DNA of 64,000 nt from Cystobasidiopsis lactophilus (taxonomy: Eukaryota; Basidiomycota; Agaricostilbomycetes; Agaricostilbales; Chionosphaeraceae): NCBI GenBank assembly GCA_001599975.1, contig BCIO01000001.1:1240001-1304000 (forward strand), written 5' to 3'. Positions within the stretch are counted from its first letter, which is position 1. Each line of letters begins with the position of its first letter. The position numbers were made by a program, and so were the translations under genes. The notes beneath the pieces were generated by a model that was given only the letters and a program-made list of their open reading frames with translations, was not told the DNA's origin and did no database searches. Below are positions 54,001 to 64,000 of this stretch, piece by piece.

Positions 54001-54454
54001 CACAGCATGTACGTTTTTTGTCTCCGACTCTCCGATGAAGACTGCGTTTAACATTTGCCTTGCTAGATGGAGACGTCCAAGAAGACGGGCGATTTGGCAA
54101 CCACGACCACCGCTGACCAGCTTCTGAGCGCCTACAAGAAGTCAGTATCTGCTTTGCCTAATGTTTGAGAGTCCCTCATTGAAAAAAATCTGTTGCAGTG
54201 TGGCTGCTGAAGGCGCAGCCAAGGGCGACGCTGTGAGCCCCTGTCCCTGTCCTTCTTCTATCCATCTCAGCTGACATGGACTCTAGCCCGTGGCAGTCGA
54301 TTTCTTTGGACGCGTCAAAGCGGCCAAGCCAGAAGATGAGCAGACGGCCGCTCAAAAGCGCCAGCTTACCTTCGTTTACAAGTATCATGAAGGGTTCTCG
54401 AATGCGGTCAAGGTTCCTATCAAGATTGCAGAGCTCTTCAAAAGAGAAGCCTAA
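51062..54454 (+). CDS. CTF18: Ctf18, large subunit of the alternative clamp loader
   Basis: Ctf18 with Dcc1, Ctf8 and Rfc2-5 loads PCNA in S phase and supports sister-chromatid cohesion. The N-terminus is acidic ([20 protein letters not shown]), followed by [18 protein letters not shown], the RFC box of clamp loaders. The AAA+ domain has [20 protein letters not shown] (Walker A), [33 protein letters not shown] (Walker B) and [20 protein letters not shown] with the sensor-1 Asn. The all-helical region follows ([28 protein letters not shown]) and an extended C-terminal part including [38 protein letters not shown] and [17 protein letters not shown]. The end [14 protein letters not shown] and [20 protein letters not shown] with ELFKREA is the conserved Ctf18 tail that joins Dcc1-Ctf8. 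About a dozen introns. Identification firm. Confidence 0.95.
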
Positions 54455-54568
54455 ATGGCACTGATGCTGTAAACCATTGGTAGCGCTCTCGTGTAATCTT
54501 GTCCCCGCCCCATCCCTCGTTCCGATTGCCGTCCGGATACCTTCCCCGGTGGTTTGAGAGACAGACAA

Positions 54569-55641
54569 CTACGAAAGGTCATCAACCTCAGACACGTCGC
54601 TGACTCTGGGCATGCCGGTGAGATCGATGCCGAATTCAGTCGCGATCTTTTCAACGCTCTGCTGGATAGACTCCACGTCCTGCTTTGAGAATCCAGCTCT
54701 AAGGCACCCCCGTAAGTGCCAGAGAGTTTCGCGTTTTGCTTTGATGGCCAAAAGGCAGGCCAGCACAACCATCTCGGTGTCCTTAAACGTCAACGGCGCG
54801 CTAGGGGTATTTTCGGTGACTGGTGCGAGCATTAGACCATATCTGAGTCCATACAGAGTCAATTTCCAGTGCGTGCCCCTCGGAGGAAAGAGCACAGGAC
54901 TTACGAGATTTGAGTGCTCATCCATTTTATTTCTGCCATTTCGTCGCCAAAGCGCTCGTAGATGGGCTCCAAGTTCTGTTTGTAGACCTCTGGTAACAGT
55001 GACTTAGAACCATCAAGAGCTAACTTATCAGACCGAAGGAACTTTCTTACTCTTCATGCCTGAGTAGCCCCGCTCTTGATTGGCCGCATCGATGCTGAAG
55101 CCTTCTCGGACAAAGCTAACGGAGGCTCCACCGCTTCAGTCTTGAATGGTGTCAAGCTCGATGAGGTGGGCTTACGAAGTGTCCGCATCTGCTGGCGCGA
55201 CAGCGTCTTTCAAGGCCAGAGAGGTTTCGATGACGGCGGGGACGCCAATGAGCACCGTAGCTTTAAAGATGCCTTCCTTCAAGCGTCGCACAACCTTACT
55301 GCAGAGCTTGTCATTGGGAATCTACTCCGAGGAGTTGTCAGCAACGCACCGACGCGGGTTGAGCTCCTGCGCGAAGACTGTGGGAGACGTGGATTGCGCA
55401 TTGGGAGGAATGGTCAGCCCCTCAACAGCATGCTGATATATGGTAGCGATGCTGGAGAAAAGCGCTTTGTGGTCAGCTCCGCGGCCTATGTAGTTAGCTA
55501 GGTGGCCACCCACCTTTCCGGCCCCTTGCCGAGCGAGCAGGTGGTGACGGCAGCCAAGAGGGCATAGCTATCGCCGTTCTCGAACGCGGGGCCAGAAAGG
55601 CTCGACTTCAAAGAGTTGAGAATTCGAGCAGTCAGCACCAT
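54569..55641 (-). CDS. AhpD/carboxymuconolactone-decarboxylase-like protein
   Basis: The start at 55641 gives MVLTARILNSLKSSLSGPAF, ENGDSYALLAAVTTCSLGKG. Then come KALFSSIATIYQHAVEGLTI, a linker, KVVRRLKEGIFKATVLIGVP and AVIETSLALKDAVAPADADT. The second half reads NQERGYSGMKK, QNLEPIYERFGDEMAEIKW, then YGLMLAPV, FKDTEMVVLACLLAIKAKRE and TLWHLRGCLRAGFSKQDVES. This two-halved helical layout, with VLACLLAIKAKRETLWHLRG-C in place of the AhpD C-x2-C, is typical of fungal AhpD-like proteins of about 250 residues. In the true AhpD enzymes paired Cys act in peroxide reduction; here only one Cys (GCLRAGF) is near that place, so redox activity is doubtful. About six short introns. The stop lies at 54569-54571, 114 bp from the converging CTF18 stop. 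Confidence 0.75.
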
Positions 55642-55877
55642 TGTGGCCGAGCAAGATCAAGAGGGGAATACGGGGCACGGTGGCGTTGGGCTCCCCCTCA
55701 GCTACTTCCTCCTCACTCATGTGTAACCTTAGTCCAAAGAGCGGGGACATTATAAATACAGCACAGGGACAGCCTAGACGTCGCCCTTCAGGTAATAAGA
55801 GGCTCCCTGGGTTATCCGGGCCCACTCGTCTTTGTCGTCCTCGTCCTTGATCATGGCTGCCATGGCCTCTCGCTCTT
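55642..55877. other. Intergenic: promoter side of AhpD-like gene
   Basis: A 236-bp gap between two minus-strand genes. An open frame starting at the minus-strand ATG near 55861 exists but ends within it; I do not support it as a gene. Confidence 0.3.
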
Positions 55878-57295
55878 TCACAGATGTGAACTGTGAAAGC
55901 TCTCAGGGAACGTTTCGTAGAGCGGTATGGTTTCACGCACAGAGATCTTTTGCGTCGCTGGAGGGCCTGCTGATCGGGGACCACTCTGCTTGCTGCTGTT
56001 GGTGGGCGACATCCGGGACGGTTTTTCGGGAAGAGGCTCGCCCTCCAGTCTCCTTCGAATCGCGGCGTTGACGGCAATGTTGTAGGCTAGCGAGAGAACG
56101 TAGGTCGACGAAAGCGGGGCCGCAGTGGCAACGGTCATGTTCACCTGCGAGCAAGTTCGATTATCAGCGTGGGACCAGTAGCGCCATTGATAGAAATCGC
56201 CAACCCAATTCGTGTCCTTCAAGGTAACCCAGAGAATAGCCGACAGGATGGCCAATGTTGCAGGCAAGCAAGCCGACTGCGCCAGATGATGAGGCCCGAA
56301 AGGCCCGAGGCGACAAAATATGCTCACAGACAGTGTTGTCTTGATAAAATCGTTGATCGCACTGTCGGTCCGCGCCGAGAAGCCTTGTTTCATCCGACGA
56401 AGGCCAATGAACATAGTGACGGCGATGGTGAAGTCGATGACCACTGCACTCCATAGCCACAATTCTCCGAGGAAATCGAAGACCCATGGCGCAATCGAGT
56501 TGCTTTCCCGGGATACTGAGGTAGAATGATCGTGAGCACGGTGAGTGGTCAGCGGCAAATGTGCGCGTACTGGCCCAAAGGACACCGTAGCTGAACGAAG
56601 ATCTGCGAACAGTGTTGTTTAAAGAAAAGGAATGTGGTACCATGCAATGCGAAGGCTCACCCAAAGCTAAGGAAAATCAAGACGCAAAGGGCGCCCAGCA
56701 GGATCTTCGAGTTGGCGAGCTGAACAAGCGACTCAGGCCTGCCTCAGGTGGTCGAATACTGTCATTTACCTTGTGAACGCGCATCAAAAAGAATGTCTGG
56801 ACAATGATGGCGGTGAGGCCGGCCGGGATCGTACTCTGGTAACAAGTCAGGACCCATTCTCAACCCACCGGTACTGTCCCGACATACGATTGCATCCGTT
56901 ATTGGATATTGGTAGAGGGTGTAATCTGGATCAAGAAGCACTTTAGCTCAAGTTGAAGAGCAAAGGCCATTAGGCAAGGCTTTCGAGGACTTGCAGCTTG
57001 TAATGTTGGTGGAAGCATAGTCGAAAACGCTGCCGGCACATATCGCCGCCGAAAAGGTATTGGACAAGAGCGCTGCCCATAGGAAATATTTCTCCCGCTT
57101 GGTCGTGACATAGCCTGGAGAGCCCTTTCAGCTCAGACCTGTGTGACGGCTAATCGGCTTGCCTTCGTAGAAGGTCCAGTATATTGAGGCGCTCGTATAC
57201 CCAAAGAGAAAGATCTCCAATAGATATCCCACGACTAGCGGGTAGGCGAACTGGTTGATGACGCTTTGAGGCGGCGCAGCTTCGTAAGGATCCAT
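55878..57295 (-). CDS. DUF6534-like multi-pass membrane protein (copy 1)
   Basis: The start at 57295 gives MDPYEAAPPQSVINQFAYPL and VVGYLLEIFLFGYTSASIYW. The G-x-L/I-L-x2-F-L-F-G-x-T segment is typical of the first TM of basidiomycete DUF6534 proteins. Then come TTKREKYFLWAALLSNTFSA, TIPAGLTAIIVQTFFLMRVH (the VQxFFxxRxxxL motif), SKILLGALCVLIFLSFGYGV and WVFDFLGELWLWSAVVIDFT. The C-terminal DUF6534 half reads IAVTMFIGLRRMKQGFSART, DSAINDFIKTTL, SACLPATLAILSAILWVTLK and PLSSTYVLSLAYNIAVNAAI with RRRLEGE. The cytosolic tail is Pro/Ser-rich (PLPEKPSRMSPTNSSKQSGP). Function of the family is unknown. It is a tandem paralogue of the gene at 57883-59135. About eight short introns. The stop is at 55878-55880. 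Confidence 0.8.
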
Positions 57296-57882
57296 CTTGC
57301 TCTATTTCTCGTTCTCGATTGGCGGTCTATCACTGGCCTAGAAGGAAGTGGTAGAGACTCCTCTAAGTATAGGCGTCCTGCTGTTGCTGTCGCCTGCAGA
57401 GCGTCCAAATCTTGAGCCGGCACCGGCCCCAGAGCCTCCTTTGTCGTTGAGCAGAAGCAGCGGAAGTATAGCTCAGAACAACATCGGGAGAAAGGGCAAG
57501 CTTTTTGGTAGGTGTTCAGCGTATTTGGCAAGAAAACAAGTCGAGCCCGGTTTAAGCTTTCTTCGAACAGCCGAGCTTGTGATGGACCAGTGGGGTAACG
57601 TCGATCCACAAGTCAGGCAATGCTTCGCCATGGCGTGCGCAGGAGTCGAGCAGAAGCCGGAAGGGGCGGAAGGTCATCCCAGCTGGTCCCAGATCAAGCA
57701 ACAATTTGGGGAGGTGGCGTTTTGGGTAGCGCTTCTATAAGTCGTGGTCGTTGTATGCATTCTTCTCTCAAACTCCCAACAGTATCATACAGGCTCAATT
57801 TCTGGCGTCCCAACCGCCTCTAACCGCACGTCGAAGCCAGCAATTGCGACGGAGTCCGCGCTGTCTCGCTGTCTTACTTGGT
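57296..57882. other. Intergenic region between tandem DUF6534-like genes
   Basis: The 587 bases hold the promoter of copy 1 and the 3' end of copy 2. A plus-strand open frame of 130 codons (57348-57740) has no recognisable content and no promoter-like support, so I leave it out. No repeat is seen. Confidence 0.4.
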
Positions 57883-59135
57883 TCAGGGACAAGAACACAC
57901 CGCCAGACAGAAAGAAAGACGCACATGCTTGCGCGGGCGAAAGGGAAGGCCTGCCAGGCGTGGCACTAGCTGGCTGCCCCCGGACTGGTAGAGCTTGGGG
58001 GACGGCCTCTGGCGCTCAGCAGCCATCTTTTTGCGAATAGCGCTCGTCATCGCGACGCTGTAGATCTGAATAAACAATGGGTCAGATTCGATCAAGACAC
58101 CTCCGCAAGGCTCCCGGAGTGAAGCTGAGAGCCCGACGACTGCATCTTAATGGTCCTGGACGCACGATGGATATCACATAGACGGACGAGAGCGGCGCGC
58201 CGATGGCAGAGCGCAGGTTGACAAAGTCGCCTGTCCCCGTGGTCACATAGACGATGGCCAGCGTGATCACCCAGACAGCTGGGAGTGCTGCAGTTTGGCA
58301 GAAAGCCTTGACCAGCGCATTGAGAGCACCGTCAGTCCGCTCTGAAAAGCCCTGCTTGAGTTTGAGCAAACAGTTGACCAGTGTGAAGGCGATGCAGCTG
58401 TCGATAACGACCTGATGCCACTTCGTCAGTATGCACACCGAGGGCGGCTGATCAAGACCCACGGCTGTCCATAGCCAAATCTCTGCCATGCATTCGAGGG
58501 CCCAGAGCGGCACAAGGTCGATGTTGTAATGGAAGACTGCTCTTAAGTTAGATTGGCAGGCTCAATGAAGTGTGCGACTCACTGGACCAGACAATGGCAT
58601 AGGAGAATGCGCCCAAAAAGCTTAAGAACATCAAAGCGCTGAGACAGAGCACCAAAAGGTTGGATTTGGTGAGCTGCGACCATCGTTTTCAAACTTCGCC
58701 GGCATCCTCGAACAGAGTGGAGGAATACCTTGTAGCACCGCCAAACAAAAAACGCTTGTACAATGAGCCCGGTGAGCGCCGAGCCCAAGGTGCCGAGCGA
58801 GTCAGAGTGCGGATATGCGTGGAGCTGGTCCAGGGTGGTGATATTTTGGCCAGAGTGGTCGAGCACGCTGCCAAAACAGAGGGCCGCAGTGAACCAGTTG
58901 CTGAACATGGCGGCCAGCAGGAAGTATCTCTCTGCTGTCGTGTTCTCCAAATATCCCTCCATAAACGCCCAATAGATTGCCATCGTCGTATACCTGGTGC
59001 CGTATCCAGCAGCGATCAGTTGACCGGCCCACGCTGGCGGAGAAGGACGAACCCAGCAAGCCAGATCTCAATTATATAACCAATCACCAGAGTTCCTATG
59101 TACCGCTTGACCACAACATGAAGTTCGTCGCTCAT
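57883..59135 (-). CDS. DUF6534-like multi-pass membrane protein (copy 2)
   Basis: The start at 59135 gives MSDELHVVVKRYIGTLVIGY and IIEIWLAGF, then after an intron YTTMAIYWAFMEGYLENTTA, ERYFLLAAMFSNWFTAALCF. This matches copy 1 piece by piece (TSASIYWTFYEG, REKYFLWAALLSNTFSAA). Later parts are LGSALTGLIVQAFFVWRCYK, LVLCLSALMFLSFLGAFSYA, IVWS, ECMAEIWLWTAVGLD, VVIDSCIAFTLVNCLLKLKQ and GFSERTDGALNALVKAFCQT. Then come AALPAVWVITLAIVYVTTGT and APLSSVYVISI. The KQGFS-x-RTD-x-A-L/I-N block is shared almost exactly with copy 1. Between the halves copy 2 has an extra loop (DHSGQNITTLDQLHAYPHSD) with an N-glycosylation site. The C-terminal tail differs and ends at 57883. Function unknown; tandem duplication is clear. 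Confidence 0.8.
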
Positions 59136-59900
59136 TCTAGGCTGGGCACAGGGCTGTTCAAGTGCGCCCGAAGATGGACCGGATGCCAAAGTTGAAGGGG
59201 TCGCCTTGTCGCTCGAAGCACGCAAAGCAAGCCAGTCGAAGCCCCTCTCGGTCGAGTACAGGCCAACCAGGATGAATTGGATACCACAAAAAGGAGAGAG
59301 AGACCCAAGGATCATCCTTCCCAGCGAGAATGGCAAATTCAAAACAATCCGGCCCATCATTTAAACTTTGTGTGAGCGCGGGCAACATTTGGCAAGTGTG
59401 TCGGCAGGATCCGGTGCTGGAGAACGCGCCGTTTATGAGTGTGGGCAGCCGAAGAAAAGCGCGTGGACGGGATGGGATCGAAGAAGCGAGACCCATTTCT
59501 GGTTGAACGCGGCGGAGGACGGTGAGCGGCGTGTGGGTGTTGAGGGTATGGTGGGAATTGCAAAGGGGGAGAGTTCATTATGAAAGTATATGGTGTTCGT
59601 GAGCTTAATACATAGTGAGAGGAAGAAGTGTCGGCAAAGCAAAAAGATCAATGTCATAGAGCGCCGCCGCCTGTGAGCAATGAAAGACAGCCGTCAATAT
59701 CCTGCAATGGTCGTGAGACAAAGAGCCACTCACCATGGTGTCAAAAGACGTCAGGAAGAAAGCGGTTGGATAGGGCAGGGCAGGAGATTCAAATTTCCAG
59801 AGAGCGCGCGAGTGCGCCTGTGAGAACGGTAGCGCAATCTCAGCATCACTCGACTTGCTCTAGGGCGATGAGCACTCACCACGTTGTATAAAAGGAGGCG
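59136..59900. other. Intergenic region, DUF6534-like copy 2 promoter and LSB5 3' end
   Basis: These 765 bases lie between two minus-strand genes. A TATAAAAGG string at 59886-59894 on the plus strand has no plus-strand gene near it. Several open frames near 59350-59650 are Arg/Pro/Ser-rich and not family-like. No gene is supported. Confidence 0.4.
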
Positions 59901-62010
59901 TTACACAACGCGCCTGTGAGGTTTGTCCACTTCAGGTCAGCAAACGCTTTGCATTGCTTCGGCAAAACTCCAACTCACCAATCCATCCTCTTCTCATGGA
60001 TGCCAGGGGTGATGACCTCCTCCTCTCCGTCCGCAAACGGGTCCGCAAACGGGTCCGAATCATCCAACAGCGCCGTCTGCTTGGTCCGCTCCTCCGGCCT
60101 GAGGTAATTCTCATACGCCCGGTGGCCGCCAACACCGCTGCCGGACGCCGAGGTGGCGTTGGTCTGCTGGTCTTCTCCATCTGAAGAGTAGTCGGAGAAG
60201 TCAGAGAGGCCGTCCGACAAATCCGAGCTGTGGTCCGAAGCGCCGGCATCGGCGTGGTGGCGAGGTTGAATCGGGTACTGCAAAGCGCTAGAGTCTGACG
60301 AAGCGCCAAAGACCAAGTCGGTCAGATCCGGGTGGGCAGAGGCAGCGCGCTGCCGGTTGAGCTTGTCGACTTCGGCTCGCTGGCGGTCTTGCAGCTTGTC
60401 CAGCTCGGTGTCCCGGCGGATGAGCTGGATCCTGGACGTTTGGCCAGCTAGCAAATCCACCTCCTGCGTCCCGACAGCGGGAGCCTTGCCTTTGGCGGCG
60501 GCGGCAATGACCGCGTCCTCGGCCTCGTCCTCGGAGTCGTGCTCGGGCGGCTTGCACCACCGGTCGTAGAGCTCCAGAGCGGCCAGGATCTGCTCGTTGG
60601 TGGAGAGCAGAGTGCCCACGTAGTCGCCCGACGGGTCGTTCTCGATCAGCTGGGTGTAGCGCACGATCCGCTTGCGCGCGTCCTTGGTCTTGTTGAGATA
60701 CTCTTGCACGGGCGCGTTGTCCATCACCGACTCGGACTCGCGGTTGACGTGCTGCAAGGCGTTGACCAGACTGTGTGTACGACCTCGACCAAAATCAGTC
60801 CAAGAGGCAAGGACTTGAAAGTGGAGGACAGCACGCACCCATTGCAAGCTTGAGTGGCAGCGGCGACCGCTCCCATGATGTTCGGTTTTTCCTGTTGGTC
60901 CGCACTAATTCACCCACTATCCACACAAGGGATAAAGCGGGAGCGCGGGAACGAACCTTCTCAAAATCGAACCTGCTCCTAGGTTGCTGCGGCGCCGGGC
61001 GGGACTTGGACTTGCTCTTCCTCTCCCTCTCCGCTTTCGCCCGCGCTTCCTGGTCCCTGAGCGCCTTCTCCTTGGCCCTCTCAGAGGCCTCGTGCGACTT
61101 GGCCCGCTGGCGGTTCTCCTCCTGCATCTTCAACCTGGCCTGTTCGGCTCTGTAAGCTTGGTCGTGCCCTCCCCCCTGTTCGCACCAACCCAACTCACAT
61201 TAGCCTCAAGAACTGATGTAGGGGAGGGCAAAGGCACGATACCTTGACTTCATTGTACAAATTCGCCACCAGCCGCATTGAGGGATCGTCTTTGAATTGG
61301 TTCCTCCAAGAGGCCAGCACGGAGAGCAAGGTCTTTTTGACGGCGGGGTCGACGGCGGGATCGGCGGCCATGATCTTGAGCCGGTCGACCAGGCGCTCAT
61401 TGGCGAATTGGGCTTCCCGTTCGCTGTAATTAGCTCATGCGCCCGGGGCAGATGAGTGGTGAGGGGGCTCACTTTGGAACGTAGGGCCGCAGTTCTCCAC
61501 CAATGCCTTCAAGATCTGTGCATTATGCACGAGCCGCATGCTGAGTGCTTGTAGACAGCATAAGGGAGGGGGAGCACGACGCACATGCAGGGCCCTTATC
61601 TGTCGGTGCACATTGCCATACTTGAGCCGCTTCCTGAGCGCCCTCGACGCTTCTGCTGGTCTGTGCACTCCAGAACTGAATAGTGAGCACGAGCGTGTGT
61701 CACTATGGCAGAGTGGAAGAGCGCACCCGGTGGATTGCAAGTTGATGGCTTGGACGAGGTTGTCCAGCTCGGCGTACATCGAGTCCTCCGAGTACTTCTC
61801 GCTGCACAACCTGTCGATCTGTTCGATACGCTTCACTTCAGCCTGGACCTGGCTGTGGATGAGGGGAGCGCAACGAACCCAGTCAGTGACCGCCGAGTTG
61901 GGCTTCTCCCCGTCTGTGATGCCATTGAGCATGCTGTTCACCCCCCAAAGGCGCAAGGAGAGCGCACCGAGAGCTTTCTTGGCAGCTTTCAAAACTGCTA
62001 GAGTCGTCAT
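59901..62010 (-). CDS. LSB5: VHS/GAT adaptor protein Lsb5-like
   Basis: Lsb5 is a VHS- and GAT-domain adaptor that links ubiquitinated cargo, Arf and the actin machinery at endocytic sites. The start at 62010 gives MTTLAVLKAAKKALGALSLR. The VHS part has GEKPNSAVTDWVR, EKYSEDSMYAELDNLVQAIN, ALRKRLKYGNVHRQIRALHI, LKALVENCGPTFQSEFANER and DPAVKKTLLSVLASWRNQFK. A long charged helix (KMQEENRQRAKSHEASERAK) joins it to the GAT domain: ATQACNGLVNALQHVNRESE, VQEYLNKTKDARKRIVRYTQ, LSTNEQILAALELYDRWC. The tail has an acidic HDSEDEAED patch and LLDDSDPFADPFADGEEE. The last intron (donor GTGAGTTGG) joins MDW to RVV and a stop at 59901-59903; without it the protein would end at MDW at 59975. About eight introns. 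It is divergent from PRO3. Confidence 0.9.
60029..60052 (-). repeat. Perfect 12-nt tandem repeat encoding DPFA twice
   Basis: Two exact copies of a 12-nt unit lie in frame in LSB5 and give DPFADPFAD. DPF tripeptides are known binding motifs for the AP-2 alpha appendage. Confidence 0.85.
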
Positions 62011-62131
62011 TGTCCGCCCGCACCTGTCCAAAAACTGGCCGGAGCTGGGAGACAGCACTCTTGCCGAGCGACTTCCATCTGCTCTCTCAGAAACTTGTGG
62101 CCTTGTTTTGACCTTTCGAAAAGTTACGATC
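62011..62131. promoter_or_regulatory. Short divergent promoter, LSB5 / PRO3
   Basis: Only 121 bp separate the two ATGs. Both core promoters must overlap or abut. No TATA box is evident. Confidence 0.45.
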
Positions 62132-63392
62132 ATGCCTTATACTCTCTGCATTATTGGCTGTGGAACGATGGTGCGCGCACCCTTAAACCTGACTGTCAAA
62201 ATGTTTCTGACTCCCTGCATGTCTTTCAGGGAATAGCCATCCTTTCCGGCGTCCTAGACTCCATCGCCCACCCCTCTTCTACCACCCCTGAATCAGGCAG
62301 CAACACGCCATCGAGCAGCCTGGCCAACCTGCAGGAGGCAGGAGGGTCGACGCCGAACAAGTTCATCGCCTGCGTCTCGAGGGAGGAGTCGGTCAAGAAG
62401 CTCCGCAAGCTGTTTGCCAACTCGCAAGAAGTGGAGGTCATGGCCGAGCAGAACGTTAAGGCTGTCCAAGCGTCGGACGTGGTTTTGCTCTGGTGGGCCC
62501 CTTCCCACCCTTACCTTTTGAAAGTTTGAACACTTTCTTATAGAGTTGGTCTCCGGCTCGCAGTTGCAAACCGCAAATGGTGCAAACAGTCTTAGAAGAG
62601 CAGGGCATGGCGGAGGCCATCGAGGGCAAACTGGTCATCTCCATCTTGGCCGGCATGACCATCTCCCAAATCCAAGCTTTGGTTCCCGCCACCTCGACCG
62701 TGGTCAGAGCCATGCCCAACACCCCTACTCGCGTTCGTCCTGCTTTCCCTTTTAGATCACTTTCCCCGAGTCTCAGGAAGCTGCCCTTGAGAACGAACAG
62801 ATTAGAGAAGGGATGACCGTCCTCTCCACCATCCCCCATTCTTTGCCAAATTCCAACCTGATCAAATCCATCGTCCTCTCCCTCTTCCAGCCCATTGGCA
62901 AGTGCCGGTTCCTGGACGAGAAGCACTTTGACGCGGCCACCGCCGTTTGTGGGTCCGGCCCCGCGTTTGCGCTTTTGGTGTTGGAGGCAATGGCCGATGG
63001 AGGGGTCATGATGGGGCTGCCGAGGACCGAGGCGCTGGAATTGGCTGCTCAGAGTGGGTGGTCTCGTCACTTTATCCAAGGAGGACTTGTGTCTGATGGG
63101 ATTGAGCAATGAATTTCGACCTACAGCCATGCAGGGCGCAGCAAGGATGGTCCAACACACAGGCCTACATCCAGCAGCCATCAAGGACAGCGTGACCAGT
63201 TGCGTGGCTTTCCCCCTTCCTAGATGTGCCACAGTGCTCATTGTCAGGGTTTCTGCGCTGCGAACAGCCCCGGGAGGATGCACCATCGCCGGCCTCTTGA
63301 CCTTAGAAGACGGCAAAGTCAGATCCACCATCGCCAGGTGCATCCAAGTCGCCACTCAGCATGCGGCCGGGTTGGGTGGGCCCAAGAAATGA
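62132..63392 (+). CDS. PRO3: Pyrroline-5-carboxylate reductase
   Basis: The enzyme makes proline from pyrroline-5-carboxylate using NAD(P)H, the last step of proline synthesis. The start reads MPYTLCIIGCGTMGIAILSG after an intron is removed, with the Rossmann G-x-G-x-M-G loop. Next are a Ser-rich insert (HPSSTTPESGSNTPSSSLAN) absent from bacterial enzymes, FIACVSREESVKKLRKLF, the CKPQMVQTVLEEQ segment (K-P-Q), KLVISILAGMTISQIQALVP, RAMPNTP, IREGMTVLSTIP, SLFQPIGKCRFLDEKHFDAA, TAVCGSGPAFALLVLEAMAD and GGVMMGLPRTEALELAAQ. The family signature follows (TMQGAARMVQHTGLHPAAIK, DSVTTPGGCTIAGLLTLEDG). It ends QHAAGLGGPKK. About six introns, all removable by GT-AG rule. Identification firm; the gene looks intact. 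Confidence 0.95.
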
Positions 63393-64000
63393 TATCTGCC
63401 TCTGCCTCTGCCTCTCAACCTCTTGCATTCTCAAAAGCGTTGCATCCTCGAGCATCTGGCCCCCTCCTGAGAAAGCGGAAATCTTGTGTGGTTTCAAAGA
63501 AGAAGAAAAGCATGTACAATGGTTCCTGAAAATTTTGAAAGAGGGTCGGAGGGAGAAAATCATGCACTATGATTGGGAGAACGAGGCGTAAGCGGCGCTG
63601 GACATTTCGGAAGATGTGGTGGGTGGTTGAGAAGTGGGAGTTTGGTTGAAAGATTGGGCGAGGGGAGAGAGAAAGGATGCCTTGAGTTGTGCCCCCAAAC
63701 CCGATCGGCCGACTAGGATAGCGATCAACGCCCCTTTGCGCGACAACAGGGTGAGGGAGACAAGCCCAAGGTGAGAAACAACAGCAAAAAAATGAAAGAT
63801 GAAAAGAAGGTAAGTGTCCATCCTTTTGTGTCTCCTTTGTCCGTTTTCCCAAAGAAATCCCGCTGTTCGGTAGTTCCACCGCCACCAGAAAGAACGCCAG
63901 GGGAAGGAGGTGAGGTAGTGAGAGGGAGGGGGGGGGGCCGAGAACAACAACTACAAATCGATCACAGACGGACGGGCGCCCAGTTGAACGATGATGCGTT
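63393..64000. other. Right-edge intergenic sequence
   Basis: The 608 bases after PRO3 contain its 3' UTR, A-rich and G-rich tracts (a run of nine G near 63929) and open frames without family-like content on the minus strand. I see no supportable gene before the window ends. Confidence 0.4.

Noticed and set aside
57348-57740. A 130-codon plus-strand open frame between the DUF6534-like genes.
   Set aside because: No recognisable motif, no good start context and it overlaps the expected promoter of the minus-strand gene.
59886-59894. A TATAAAAGG string on the plus strand.
   Set aside because: The next plus-strand gene starts over 2 kb away; the string lies at the 3' end of LSB5 and is probably chance.
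63567-63950. A minus-strand 127-codon open frame at the right edge.
   Set aside because: Low-complexity, Phe/Ser-rich content running through G and A tracts of the PRO3 3' region; no family-like features.
1-64000. tRNA, rRNA, CRISPR array, transposon or virus-derived element anywhere in the window.
   Set aside because: I looked for B-box-like GGTTCGA strings, long repeats, terminal inverted repeats and transposase, integrase or reverse-transcriptase motifs and found none I could support.

Overview
The window is nuclear DNA of a basidiomycete fungus. The genes are dense (29 protein-coding genes in 64 kb), on both strands, and almost all are cut by several GT-AG introns of about 45-65 nt. The conserved genes include splicing factor Prp46, SUMO, Tom70, TFIIH p44, a heterotrimeric G-protein alpha subunit, Bur1, Ctf18 and pyrroline-5-carboxylate reductase. 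Lineage-type families (Zn2Cys6 factors, RTA1-like proteins, DUF6534-like membrane proteins) fit a basidiomycete, perhaps a yeast-like one; the subphylum is inference. I saw no rRNA, tRNA, CRISPR array, transposon or virus-derived element.

Layout. 0-9 kb: a Zn2Cys6 regulator running off the left edge, an F-box-like protein, a DMT-type membrane transporter, PRP46 and a coiled-coil protein. 9-24 kb: a sugar transporter, an acidic repeat protein, NAD(P)H-hydrate epimerase, a BBC1/AIM3-type protein, SUMO, TOM70 and a membrane-anchored GH2 hydrolase. 24-38 kb: a secreted GH26-like hydrolase, a zinc-binding/Cupin_5 fusion, TFIIH p44, a small hairpin membrane protein, G-alpha, a secreted GH65 acid trehalase, a 1.4 kb repeat-bearing gap and a G-patch protein. 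38-50 kb: two tandem RTA1-like genes facing a Zn2Cys6 regulator across a short shared promoter, BUR1 and an MFS drug-type transporter. 50-64 kb: an SDR, CTF18, an AhpD-like protein, two tandem DUF6534-like membrane genes, LSB5 and PRO3.

Most genes are housekeeping and not functionally linked. Groupings that may matter are the GH2/GH26 pair on one divergent promoter, the RTA1 pair with its divergent regulator, and the nutrient-related set (sugar transporter, trehalase, hydrolases, G-alpha).

The most unusual signal is in intron structure. In the sugar transporter an 8-nt microexon sits between two introns whose first ~40 nt are near copies. In the F-box-like gene a duplicated donor region creates an AG|GT junction inside a 112-nt intron, which looks like a zero-length exon or recursive splice site. 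Both look like intron multiplication by local tandem duplication. All gene models are hand-spliced by reading frame and splice signals, so inner exon edges may be off in places.
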